Of a DNA stretch of 64,000 bases, positions 8,720 to 17,574 are shown in pieces (position 1 is the first letter of the stretch; every line of letters starts with the position of its first letter). The stretch covers positions 218,345 to 282,344 of the forward strand of contig CAZJHD010000001.1 of NCBI GenBank assembly GCA_964545855.1, written 5' to 3'. Under the pieces are notes generated by a model. That model saw nothing but the letters and a program-made list of their open reading frames with translations. It did not search any database and was not told where the DNA came from. This DNA comes from CAZJHD01 sp964545855 (GTDB taxonomy: Bacteria > Planctomycetota > UBA1135 > JACQFD01). Made by a program: the position numbers and the translations under genes.

Positions 8720-10126
8720 GTGCGCCCGCGCTCCGTCGCCTCGCGATCCGTCGCCGCCGTTCTCGGCCTCCTCCTGGCGCTCGTGGTCGCGGAGATGGCC
8801 CTTCGCGTGTATTCGGCGGTGCAGGTCTCCTCGGCCTCCTCGCGTGGACGGACTGGGGACCACGACGGCCGGCCCATCGTCGCCTTCGCGGGAGACTCGA
8901 ACGTGTACGGGCTCTACGTGGCGCCCGAAGAGACGCTCTCGGAGGAGGTGCAGCGCCTCTCCCGCCGCGAAGGAGCCGTGGGGATCCACGCCGTGAACCG
9001 CGCGCTGCCGGGCGCTCCCTCGTGGGTCGTGCTCGAGCAGGTGCGTGAGGTGCTCGCCCTGCGTCCCGCCGCCGTCGTCGTCCGGTGCGGGATCAACAAC
9101 CTCACCAGCATCCCGCCCGGCGAGGGTCTCGGCCCGCTGGAGCATCTCCGCCTCGTGAAGCTGCTGCGCAACCGCCTCACGAACGCGGCCATCGCGAAGG
9201 GACGGCCGACGCCCCTCGTGCCGGATCAGCTCGAGGGCGAGATCGGACGAGGCGTGGCGGTCACCGAGGACGGGCGCACCTTCGTCACCGTGGCGCGGCG
9301 CGACGGAGTCCGCGCCGACTTCGAGGTGCAATCCGTCTCCGGCTCGGTTCCCGAGGGGAAGGCGATGGATCGCCTCGTGTCCGACCTCCTCGAGATCGCA
9401 CGGGAAGTCGAGCGGGCCGGCGCGAAGCTCGTGATCCTCACCTACCTCGCCGGCCTCGATCCGCACTTCGCGCCGACGCGGAAGGTCGCCCTCTCGATGC
9501 AGGGCAGGCACGACGCCGTCGTCGTCGACTGCGCGGCCCTCCTCCCCGGTGCCATCCGAGGCGACGACCCTGCGCCCATGGCCACCTGGAGCCATGCGCG
9601 CGCCGCGTCGCGCGGGAGCCTCTATCTCACGCGCGACCGGCATCCGACGGCCCTCGGCTACGCGCTCGAGGCGCGGGCCGTCGCGAACGCTCTCCGCGAG
9701 CTGGGCATCCCCGCGACGTCCCGCACGGAGGATCCTCTCGAGGTTGCGCGCGCGGCCCACGAGCCGCTCCCCGTTCTTCGCCGGGTGGCGGACTCTGCAC
9801 GGGAGGTCGATCTCGTCGCGCGCACGGGCGACCGCGCGACGCTGCTCGTCGGCACCGTGGGGAACTCCAGCTGGAACGGCCTCGAGGTGCCCGTCGATCT
9901 CGTGGGCTCGCCGGAGGGCTTCGAGATCCGGAGCCAGGAGGTGAGCGATCCGTCGGGCGCGGCGCGCTTCGATCTCCAGGGCGCTCGCAGCACGGGAGAC
10001 GCGCCGCTCGTGGCGGCCTGCGTGATCGAGCGCGACGGTCGCGCGGGCGCCGCGCGCATCCTGTTCACGGATCCGATCCCGCTCTTCACCGGAGCGCGCG
10101 AGAGCGCGCCCGGTCCCGTGCGCTGA
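8720..10126 (+). CDS. Membrane-anchored SGNH/GDSL-type hydrolase
   Basis: A 468-residue protein starting at GTG. An N-terminal hydrophobic helix (VAAVLGLLLALVVAEMALR) anchors or exports it. The SGNH blocks are visible: AGDSN with the candidate nucleophile Ser60, an Asn in RCGINNLT, and DRHPT with Asp306 and His308 as the other catalytic residues. Such proteins are esterases or acyl-transfer enzymes, often acting on cell-wall or exopolysaccharide acyl groups. A C-terminal beta-rich tail of ~120 residues follows. No ATG exists near the correct position, and the frame upstream overlaps the previous gene, so GTG is chosen. Only 13 bases separate it from the kinase gene, so the two are probably co-transcribed. 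Confidence 0.75.
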   Translation: MRPRSVASRSVAAVLGLLLALVVAEMALRVYSAVQVSSASSRGRTGDHDGRPIVAFAGDSNVYGLYVAPEETLSEEVQRLSRREGAVGIHAVNRALPGAPSWVVLEQVREVLALRPAAVVVRCGINNLTSIPPGEGLGPLEHLRLVKLLRNRLTNAAIAKGRPTPLVPDQLEGEIGRGVAVTEDGRTFVTVARRDGVRADFEVQSVSGSVPEGKAMDRLVSDLLEIAREVERAGAKLVILTYLAGLDPHFAPTRKVALSMQGRHDAVVVDCAALLPGAIRGDDPAPMATWSHARAASRGSLYLTRDRHPTALGYALEARAVANALRELGIPATSRTEDPLEVARAAHEPLPVLRRVADSAREVDLVARTGDRATLLVGTVGNSSWNGLEVPVDLVGSPEGFEIRSQEVSDPSGAARFDLQGARSTGDAPLVAACVIERDGRAGAARILFTDPIPLFTGARESAPGPVR

Positions 10127-10139
10127 TCGGACGCGATCC

Positions 10140-13100
10140 ATGCCGGAGCCCCCCGACCCCGGCCCGGCCCGCGAAGCGGAGGGCGATCCCGGCGCGCCCG
10201 CGGTGGCGAAACCCGAGGGAGCGCAGGGCGAGCCGCGCCGTTTCGCGCACTTCGCGCTCCGCAAGCAGCTCGGCCGCGGCGCCCAGGGAGTCGTCTTCCT
10301 CGCCGAGGACCTGCAGCTCCACCGGATGGTGGCGCTGAAGATGCTCTCGGGCGCAGCGGCTCAATCGACCGGCGTGCGCGACCGCTTCCGGCGCGAGGCG
10401 GAGATCACCTCCAAGCTGAACCATCCTGGGATCTGCGGCGTCTACGAGCTGGGGGAGTCGGAGGGCGTTCCCTTCATCGCGATGCAGTACGTCCGGGGGA
10501 CGACCCTCGGGAGCCTCGTCGACGCGTCGAAGGCGAGCACGATCCTGGAGGGCTCGCCGAAGGGCGCGCCCGAGGGGAAGGGTTCCGCCAAGGCCCCCGG
10601 GAAGGGCGCCTCCGTCGTGCTCCGCGAGGGCGGGAACCTCCAGGACGTCCTCCTGCTGATCGAGGGCGCCGCGCGCGCTCTCCACGTCGCGCACGAGGCC
10701 GGTCTCGTCCACCGCGACATCAAGCCGGGCAACCTCATGGTCACGCCGGAGGGCGCGCCCGTGCTGCTCGACTTCGGGCTCGCGCGCGACCTCGGTCTCG
10801 AGGGACACACGCTCACGCAGAGCGGACAGATCCTCGGCACACCGGCCTACCTCGCCGCGGAGCAGATTCGAGGAGGGCGCGAGCAGGTGGACCGTCGCAC
10901 GGACGTCTACGGCCTCGGCGTGACGCTCTTCGAGTGCCTGACGCTCCACCGCCCCTTCGACGGCGAGACCTTCGACGAGCTCTTCCACGCGATCCTCGAG
11001 GAGGACCCGCCGAATCCGCAGCGGCTGAATCCGCGCATCCCCGACGACCTGAAGACGGTCCTCGAGACGGCGATGGAGCGCGACCGCGCGCGGCGCTACG
11101 CGACGGCCCTCGACTTCGCGGAGGACTTGCGCCGCGTGCGGAGCTTCGAGCCGATCCGCGCGAAGCCGGCCGGTCCGGTCCTGCGGCTGCGGAAGTGGTC
11201 GCGGCGCAATCCCGCGCTCGCCGTCGCCCTGGCGGCCGCGCTCGTGATCGTGCTCGGCGGCGGCGGTCTCCTGCTGGGGCAGTCGATCGCGCGCAAAGGC
11301 GCCATCCGCGAGCACCTGAGCCACGCGGAGTCGCTCCTCGCGGAGGCGGACTTCGCGGGAGCCCTCGAGTCGGTGGCGCGCGCCCTCGAGCGCGATCCCT
11401 CCTGGGCGCGCGTCGTCGGCGCCGACGCGCTGCGGGCGCGCATCGAGCGTGCGAGCGAGCAGGCCGATCGCGAGGCACGCCGCGGCGCCGATCTCGCCGC
11501 GGCGGCAGTCGCTCGGAGCGAATCGGCGGCGCGTCAGGAAGACCTGGGCCGCGCGCGGTCGGATCTCGCCGCCCAGCGAGCCGCCATCGAGGCCGGGCGC
11601 CCGGAGGTCTTCGCGCACTACGCATCGCTCGCGGCGCGCGGCGCGTTCGCGCGGAAGGAGCGCGAGCTCGCGGAGCGGGAGGCGGAGGCGGCGCGCCTCC
11701 TCCAGGAGGCGCAGGAGGCTCTCCAGCGGGCCGCGCGCCTCGAGGCTCCCTGGGGCGGCACCTCGGCGGAGACGGAGGCCGCCTTCGCGGCCTTCTACTT
11801 CCACCAGTGGACGGAGGCCACGGCGGCCCGCGACGCCGTCCGCGCGGCCTGGCTCCGCGCGGCCGTCGAGGCGCACGACCGCGCGGGCCGGTTCACCGGA
11901 GAGCTGCGGGGCCGCGGCACCCTAGTCGTCGACGTCGACCCGCCGTCGGCGGAGGTGTTCCTCTTCCGCGAGGAGCCCTACGAGTCGGTGCGAGACGACG
12001 AGCCCGTGGTGCCGCGACTCGTGCCGGCTCCGACGACGGGCATCGGCTGGGTCGAGGACGGGCCGTGGCGCGACGCACTCCTCCCGGGCGATCTCTGCCA
12101 GCGCATCGTCTCCATCGAGGAGGGTTCCCTCGCCGCGGCCGCCGGCCTTCGCGCGGGAGACTTCGTCGCGCGCGTGAATGGCGCCCCCTGCGGCGAGGGC
12201 CTCTTCCTCGTCGATCCGCCGGAGGATCTGGTGGCGCGCGGCGTGCCGCCCGTCGATCGGATCGTCTCGCTGAACGGAATGCCCGTGGAGAGCGCCTTCG
12301 ACTGGGCGACCGCGCCCGCGGGCCGGGCCACGCCGGAGGCTCCGGGCGATCGGCTCGCGCTCGCGTCGATCCCCGGGGAGATGCCCTGCGACCGCGCGAA
12401 GCTCCGCCGCGTGACGCCGCAGGATCTCCTCGGCGGACCGTCGGTCGCTCCGCTGCAGCTCCTCTGCGTGCACGACGGGGCCCCGGTCGTCCTCGAGGTT
12501 CCGCCCGGCGCGCGCTCGGGGATCCGGTGCGAGCCGACGGCGGCGCCGCTCCTCTGCGCGCCACAGAACCGCATCGACGCCGGGCGCGCGATCGAGGCCG
12601 ACCCCGGCACCTACCGGCTCCTCGTGCGTGGCGAGGGCCGCGAGGACCAAGTCCTGTCGCTCGTCGTTCCGCGCAACGGAGAAGCGCGCGCACGCGTCGC
12701 GCTCCTCCCGCAGGGCGCGACGCCGCCGGGGTTCGTCTACGTGCCGGCGGGGCCCTTCGTCTTCCACGGCGACCCCCAGGCCTTCGACCCGCGGGCCGAG
12801 GAGGTGCGGGAGCTGCCCGGCTTCTTCATCGCCGTGAAGGAGGTCACCAATCGGGAGTGGTTCGAGTTCGTGAACGACCCGGAGACGCTGCGGGCGATCG
12901 AAGCGTCGGCTTCCGACGAAGCCTCGCGCCGCCTCTACCTGCCGCGGGAATCGTCGAAGCGGCTGGTTCGGCTCCGCCCGGACGGCGGATACGGCTGGGA
13001 GCGTGGAAGCGCGGAGACGCCGCTCTACGGCGTCTCCTGGAACGATGCGCGCGCCTACGTCGCCTGGCGCAACGCCCGCGCCGAGCGCGCCGGCGAGCCC

Positions 13101-13481
13101 TGGGAGTTCGACCTGCCGTCCCAGGAGGAATGGGAGAAGGCGGCGCGCGGCGCCGACGGCCGCGCGTTTCCCTGGGGCGATCGATTCGACTTCGCGCTGA
13201 TGGTCGGTCGCCACCGCAAGGCCGATTGGCTCCTCGACGTGCCGGGCGGCTTCGAGCCGCGCGACCGCTCGCCCTACGGAGTGCTCGACATGGCGGGCTC
13301 ACGGCGTGAGCTCACGCGCGACGCCGTGGAGGAGATGGACCCGCCGGCCTTCTACACGCGCGGGAGCTTCTGGGGCGAGCCGAGCGAGATTGCCTTCCGC
13401 TGCGCGAGCCGCGCCTACACGAACGCGGAGCGCACGGGGGGCGACATGGGCTTCCGCCTCGTCGCGCGGCGCCGCGGCTGA
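10140..13481 (+). CDS. Transmembrane Ser/Thr kinase with PEGA, PDZ and FGE-like domains
   Basis: A 1113-residue protein. The N-terminal Hanks-type kinase has the glycine loop GRGAQGVV, the VALK lysine, HRDIKPGN (His191-Asp193) and DFG (211-213), so it should be catalytically competent. A transmembrane helix lies at about 357-380. The extracytoplasmic part has an Ala/Glu/Arg-rich coiled coil (about 400-560), a PEGA-like strand segment (GTLVVDVDPPSAEVFLF), a PDZ-like segment (AAGLRAGDFVARVNG), and a formylglycine-generating-enzyme-like domain from about 860 (FVYVPAG, GVSWNDARAYVAW, MGFRLV). The FGE part has a single Cys in RCASRAY and not the usual catalytic pair, so it is probably a binding module. 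Planctomycete kinases often carry such domains. Confidence 0.88.
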   Translation: MPEPPDPGPAREAEGDPGAPAVAKPEGAQGEPRRFAHFALRKQLGRGAQGVVFLAEDLQLHRMVALKMLSGAAAQSTGVRDRFRREAEITSKLNHPGICGVYELGESEGVPFIAMQYVRGTTLGSLVDASKASTILEGSPKGAPEGKGSAKAPGKGASVVLREGGNLQDVLLLIEGAARALHVAHEAGLVHRDIKPGNLMVTPEGAPVLLDFGLARDLGLEGHTLTQSGQILGTPAYLAAEQIRGGREQVDRRTDVYGLGVTLFECLTLHRPFDGETFDELFHAILEEDPPNPQRLNPRIPDDLKTVLETAMERDRARRYATALDFAEDLRRVRSFEPIRAKPAGPVLRLRKWSRRNPALAVALAAALVIVLGGGGLLLGQSIARKGAIREHLSHAESLLAEADFAGALESVARALERDPSWARVVGADALRARIERASEQADREARRGADLAAAAVARSESAARQEDLGRARSDLAAQRAAIEAGRPEVFAHYASLAARGAFARKERELAEREAEAARLLQEAQEALQRAARLEAPWGGTSAETEAAFAAFYFHQWTEATAARDAVRAAWLRAAVEAHDRAGRFTGELRGRGTLVVDVDPPSAEVFLFREEPYESVRDDEPVVPRLVPAPTTGIGWVEDGPWRDALLPGDLCQRIVSIEEGSLAAAAGLRAGDFVARVNGAPCGEGLFLVDPPEDLVARGVPPVDRIVSLNGMPVESAFDWATAPAGRATPEAPGDRLALASIPGEMPCDRAKLRRVTPQDLLGGPSVAPLQLLCVHDGAPVVLEVPPGARSGIRCEPTAAPLLCAPQNRIDAGRAIEADPGTYRLLVRGEGREDQVLSLVVPRNGEARARVALLPQGATPPGFVYVPAGPFVFHGDPQAFDPRAEEVRELPGFFIAVKEVTNREWFEFVNDPETLRAIEASASDEASRRLYLPRESSKRLVRLRPDGGYGWERGSAETPLYGVSWNDARAYVAWRNARAERAGEPWEFDLPSQEEWEKAARGADGRAFPWGDRFDFALMVGRHRKADWLLDVPGGFEPRDRSPYGVLDMAGSRRELTRDAVEEMDPPAFYTRGSFWGEPSEIAFRCASRAYTNAERTGGDMGFRLVARRRG

Positions 13482-13519
13482 AGGCGGCGCGCTCGGCGAA
13501 GCGCTTCCTCCGCGGCCTT

Positions 13520-14956
13520 CTAGAAGGACTCCGAGGAGGTGGCCCCGACGTAGGGCGCGTCGGCGTCGGCGGGGACCTCCGCCGTGCGGAAGACGACCTG
13601 GGTGCTCGTGATCGATCCCGTCGCGTTGATCGACTCGAACTCCTTGTAGCAATTGAGCATCGCGTCGCGGAGCTCGGGGAAGGGGGTGTTCGGCCCCGTG
13701 TCGCTCGCGTTGGGATCGCAGAGGAGCGCCGTCGCGCCGTGGAGCAGGTCCTCGAAGGAGACGAGGACGCCGTCCTGCTGGGCATTCACGTAGATCGTGC
13801 CGCCGAGGCCTCCGCAGTGGCGGTTCAGGATCGCCGGCGCCATCTGGGAGGAGAGCATGAAGCCCGCCTGTCCGTTGGCGGGGCTCCCGAGGTAGCTGGC
13901 CCAGGTGGCGAAAGCGGAGGCGAAGGACGCCGAGGGGTCGAGCGTGAAGATCGCTCCCGTGTTGTCGCGCAGGCAGACGGGATCCTCGGGCGGTCCCGCG
14001 AGCACCTCGCGCCAGAGCGGATCGCAGGCCTGGAGGATCGGCTTCGCACCGTTGCTCTTCCAGAACCCCTTGCCGAAGGCGGCGCCGACGAGAGGCTCCA
14101 GGACGACGCTTCCGAAAGTGGGTCCCGCGACGATGGGCGCGTTCGCGACGACGATGCCCTGCTTCGGGGTCTTCGCGAGCCAGACCGCGTCGATGTTCGG
14201 GATGAATCCCGCGCCGGGAGCGATCTCCCGGATCGTGTAGGTGGAGCCGTCCCGGTCGCGGATGAACTCGTAGACGCCATCGACGTTCGTGAACGTGACT
14301 CCCTCGACGACGCCGTTGCGGATGATCTCGATGCGCCACCCGGCGAGCGGCACTTCCTCCGGGACGCCGGGGCTCAACAGCCCGTTCTCGTCGAAGTCGT
14401 AGAAGGCCGTCCCCCGGAAGATCGTCTGTGGAACCGGCATGTGGGGGGTCTGCACTCTGAAGACGGACGTCTTGCTCTTGGGCGCGAGGAAGCCGAAGAA
14501 GCCCGCGCCGATCGGGCTCAGATCCGACGTCGGCGTGAGCCAGACGCGGTACTCGCCCGTCGGGCTCGGCGTGTCGGAGAAGGGCACGAGCTGCACCGGA
14601 GTCGAGGAGCAGTCGCCGCGGCCGATCGCGTGCGAGCCCGTGGTGCCGGAGATCACGCCGCCGGAGACGAGGACGACTCGGTCGTCGAGGAGATCCGTCG
14701 AGAGGAGCCGCGTGCCCTCGAGGTCGGTCACCTGGAAGTAGTAGGGGCCGTCCGCCAGGCCCGCGGCCGTGCAGGGCGACGTGGGCCCGGGCCCGCCGTT
14801 GACGTAGACCTGCTGCTTCGAGGTGAACGTGTTGCCGGGGGCGACGCGGCCCGCTTTCGACGTGGTGAAGACGGCCCCCGTCGTCTGGGCGGCGGCGGCG
14901 CCGGCGAGAAGGAACGCGAGGACGAGCGGCGTGGCGAGGCGCATCGAGCGATACAT
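13520..14956 (-). CDS. Secreted protein with SdrD-B-like domain
   Basis: A 478-residue exported protein with a clear signal peptide (LATPLVLAFLLAGAAAAQ). The middle holds FYDFDENG, then PLAGWRIEI and FTNVDGVYEF, the pattern of an SdrD B-like beta-sandwich (Ca-binding, Cna_B relatives) found in surface proteins. The C-terminal ~200 residues contain several Cys (ACDPLW, VCLRD, RHCGG, LLCDP) and no family I recognise. ATG 14956 was chosen because it precedes the signal peptide by a short charged region; the ATG at 14944 is equally possible. It converges on the kinase gene across 38 bp. Function unknown, probably cell-surface or matrix. Confidence 0.6.
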   Translation of the reverse strand: MYRSMRLATPLVLAFLLAGAAAAQTTGAVFTTSKAGRVAPGNTFTSKQQVYVNGGPGPTSPCTAAGLADGPYYFQVTDLEGTRLLSTDLLDDRVVLVSGGVISGTTGSHAIGRGDCSSTPVQLVPFSDTPSPTGEYRVWLTPTSDLSPIGAGFFGFLAPKSKTSVFRVQTPHMPVPQTIFRGTAFYDFDENGLLSPGVPEEVPLAGWRIEIIRNGVVEGVTFTNVDGVYEFIRDRDGSTYTIREIAPGAGFIPNIDAVWLAKTPKQGIVVANAPIVAGPTFGSVVLEPLVGAAFGKGFWKSNGAKPILQACDPLWREVLAGPPEDPVCLRDNTGAIFTLDPSASFASAFATWASYLGSPANGQAGFMLSSQMAPAILNRHCGGLGGTIYVNAQQDGVLVSFEDLLHGATALLCDPNASDTGPNTPFPELRDAMLNCYKEFESINATGSITSTQVVFRTAEVPADADAPYVGATSSESF

Positions 14957-15135
14957 CGGGATTCCGGGGTGGGTGCTCGGCGGTCGGGCGGATTCCTTCG
15001 GGGAGGACTCGCCGATTCTGCCCTCGATCGACGTTTTGGGGCAGCCTCGATTCGAGCATCGCGCGCCGTGCCGCGCAGCGGCGCCGCGGGGTGGAGATTC
15101 CCATCGGCCGCGTTGTGGCACGATGCGGGGTTCCC

Positions 15136-17574
15136 ATGCACCGCGACGACGACCGGCCGGCCTCCAGGGCGCTCGACCCGACGCATCCGGGTCCCACCAT
15201 CGGCCGCCGCGGCCTCGCCGGAGTCTTCGTCGTCTCGCTGGCCGTGATCGTCCTGCAGGTGGCGCTCACGCGGCTCTTCTCCGTGGTCATGTGGTACCAC
15301 TTCGCCTTCGTGGCGATCTCGCTCGCCATGGCGGGCCTCGCCGTCGGCGGCATCGCGCTCTACCTCTGGCCCGCGCTGATGCGCCGCGCGGACGCCGTGA
15401 TCCCGGCGAGCTGCGCGTTCGCGTCGCTGGCGACGGCGGGCGCCCTCGCGTACCTCGTGCGCGTGCCCGTCCGGTCCGACAGCGCGGCCGATCTGCTGGG
15501 CACCGACGTCGTCGCGCTCTATCTCGTCTCCCTGCTGCCCTTCCTCTTCGCGGGGCTCGCCATCTCGGCGGCGCTCGCGCGTTACGCGCGGCAGATCGAC
15601 CGCGTCTACTTCTACGACCTCGTCGGCGCGGGCCTCGGCTGCGCCGTCGTGGTGGCGTTGCTGAACGGGCTCGGCGCGCCGGCGGCCGTGCTCGGAGCGG
15701 CGGTGCTCTTCGGCCTGGGGGCCCTCCTGCTCGCGCGGCCCGCCGCGCGCGGCGACGTGCTCCTCGGAGCCGGCGCCGCAGCGATCACGTCGGCGCTGCT
15801 CCTCTGGCAGGTCGCGACGCCGGTGCTGGAGCCGGTCTACACGCGGGGCAAGACCGACTCCGAGCAGGCCGGCACCGCGATCCTCGAGCGCTGGAACTCC
15901 CACTCGCGCATCAAGGTCTACGACCAGCCGCACGACGCGTCGCGGCGCGCGATCCTCATCGACGGGAACGCCTGCACCTTCCTCTTCCGCCTCGAGGAGT
16001 CGGCGACGCCCGAGAGCGTCTCGAAGGCGCTCCCCTTCGTGATGAAGGGCGTGGCGGCGACCCCCTACGTGATCCTCCCGGAGCGACCGGAGGTCCTCGT
16101 GATCGGCCCCGGCGGCGGCCGCGATCTCCTCGTCGCGCTCGGGCACGGCGCCCGGGTCACGGGCGTCGAGCTGAACGGCATCGTCTTCGACTTCATGTGC
16201 GAGGGACCGATCGCGGACTGGTCGGGGGGCCTCTACAGGGCGCCGGGGGTGACGACGATCCACGACGAGGCGCGGAGCTGGCTCTCGAGCGCGAGCCAGC
16301 GGTTCGATCTCGTGCAGGTCTCCGTCGTCGATACCTGGGCCGCCACGGCCGCCGGCGCCTTCGCGCTCGCGGAGAACGCGCTCTACACGGTGGAGGCCTT
16401 CGAGGAGTACTTCGACCACCTGAAGCCCGACGGCGTGGTGCACTTCTCGCGCTACTACCGCGATCCGCCCCGCGACAGCCTCCGGACGGTCGTGCTGATG
16501 GAGGACGTCATGCGGCGTCGCGGCGTCGCGCATCCGGAGGAGCACCTGGCCGTGTTCCTCGACCCCATCGACGGCGACCCCGTCTGCGCGTCGATCCTCT
16601 GGTCGAAGAGCCCTCTCCGGGGCGAGCGCCTCGCGAAGCTCGAGCGCTACGCCTCGTCGCGGTTCGAGGGCATCCCCGAGGGGAACCTCACGCCACTCCA
16701 TCTCCCCGGCCGGCCGCCGACGGAGCCGATCGGCCGCTTCGTCGCGAGCGCCGACCGTGCGCGGTTCGTCGACGAGTACCCCTACGACGTCTCGCCGACC
16801 ACCGACGACCGGCCGTTCTTCTTCAACTCCGTGCGGCTCGGCGACGTCGTCTCGATCCGCGGCGAGACCTTCGCGAACGAGCAGGCCGTCGTCGTCCTCG
16901 TGGCGACGCTCCTCACGGTGCTCGCGATCGTCCTCGCGGCCTTCGTCGTGCCCTTCGTGGCGCGGTACCGCGCCATCCGCGCCGAGAGCGGCCGGGGGAC
17001 CGTCGCGCGCCTCCTCTACTTCTGCGCCATCGGGATCGGCTTCATGCTGATCGAGATCCCGGCGATCCAGCGCTTCGGCCTCTACGTCGGCCATCCGACC
17101 TATGCGCTCACGACGGTGCTGGCTTCGTTCCTCGTCGGCACCGGCGTCGGCAGCTTCGGGGCGGGACGGTGGTTCGGAGGGTCGCCCGTCCGCGGCGCGC
17201 GCCTCGGGCTCCTCCTCGTCGTGGCGGGCGTCGTCGTTCTCGTCTCGCTGGTGCCGCCGCTCCTCGCGGCGACGCTCGCGCAGCCGCGTGCGCTGCGCAT
17301 CGCCGTGACGGTCCTGCTGCTCGCGCCCCTCGGGTTCGTCATGGGCTTCCCGCTGCCGCTCGGCGTGCGCGCCCTCCATGCCCGCGCCGACGGCCTCGTT
17401 CCCTGGGCCTGGGGCATGAATGGCGCCGCGTCGGTGCTCGCCTCCGTCCTCGGCGTCGTGATCGGAACCTACTCGGGGTTCACCGCCGCGGCGCTCACGG
17501 GAGCCGCGGCCTACGGCGCGGCGTGGGCGCTCGCGGGTCGGCTTGCGCCGTCCGTCACGGGATCGCGATCGTGA
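15136..17574 (+). CDS. Polytopic membrane protein with spermidine-synthase-like domain
   Basis: An 812-residue protein: an N-terminal block of about seven transmembrane helices, a soluble Rossmann-type domain with the SAM/decarboxy-SAM-binding motif VIGPGGGRDL, and a second transmembrane block of about seven helices. VVDTWAA, LYTVEAFEEYFDHL and TTDDRPFFFN are the blocks usual in 'spermidine synthase-like membrane proteins' common in Planctomycetota and deltaproteobacteria. True aminopropyltransferase activity has not been shown for this architecture, so the name refers to fold only. ATG 15136 was chosen over 15091 because the extra 15 residues are not hydrophobic or conserved-looking. Its 3' end overlaps the convergent FG-GAP gene by 20 bases. 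Confidence 0.75.
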   Translation: MHRDDDRPASRALDPTHPGPTIGRRGLAGVFVVSLAVIVLQVALTRLFSVVMWYHFAFVAISLAMAGLAVGGIALYLWPALMRRADAVIPASCAFASLATAGALAYLVRVPVRSDSAADLLGTDVVALYLVSLLPFLFAGLAISAALARYARQIDRVYFYDLVGAGLGCAVVVALLNGLGAPAAVLGAAVLFGLGALLLARPAARGDVLLGAGAAAITSALLLWQVATPVLEPVYTRGKTDSEQAGTAILERWNSHSRIKVYDQPHDASRRAILIDGNACTFLFRLEESATPESVSKALPFVMKGVAATPYVILPERPEVLVIGPGGGRDLLVALGHGARVTGVELNGIVFDFMCEGPIADWSGGLYRAPGVTTIHDEARSWLSSASQRFDLVQVSVVDTWAATAAGAFALAENALYTVEAFEEYFDHLKPDGVVHFSRYYRDPPRDSLRTVVLMEDVMRRRGVAHPEEHLAVFLDPIDGDPVCASILWSKSPLRGERLAKLERYASSRFEGIPEGNLTPLHLPGRPPTEPIGRFVASADRARFVDEYPYDVSPTTDDRPFFFNSVRLGDVVSIRGETFANEQAVVVLVATLLTVLAIVLAAFVVPFVARYRAIRAESGRGTVARLLYFCAIGIGFMLIEIPAIQRFGLYVGHPTYALTTVLASFLVGTGVGSFGAGRWFGGSPVRGARLGLLLVVAGVVVLVSLVPPLLAATLAQPRALRIAVTVLLLAPLGFVMGFPLPLGVRALHARADGLVPWAWGMNGAASVLASVLGVVIGTYSGFTAAALTGAAAYGAAWALAGRLAPSVTGSRS

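Noticed and set aside
12718..13481. Functional formylglycine-generating enzyme for the sulfatase
   Set aside because: The C-terminal domain of the kinase has a single Cys at the critical region and is fused to a kinase, so it is more likely a binding module.
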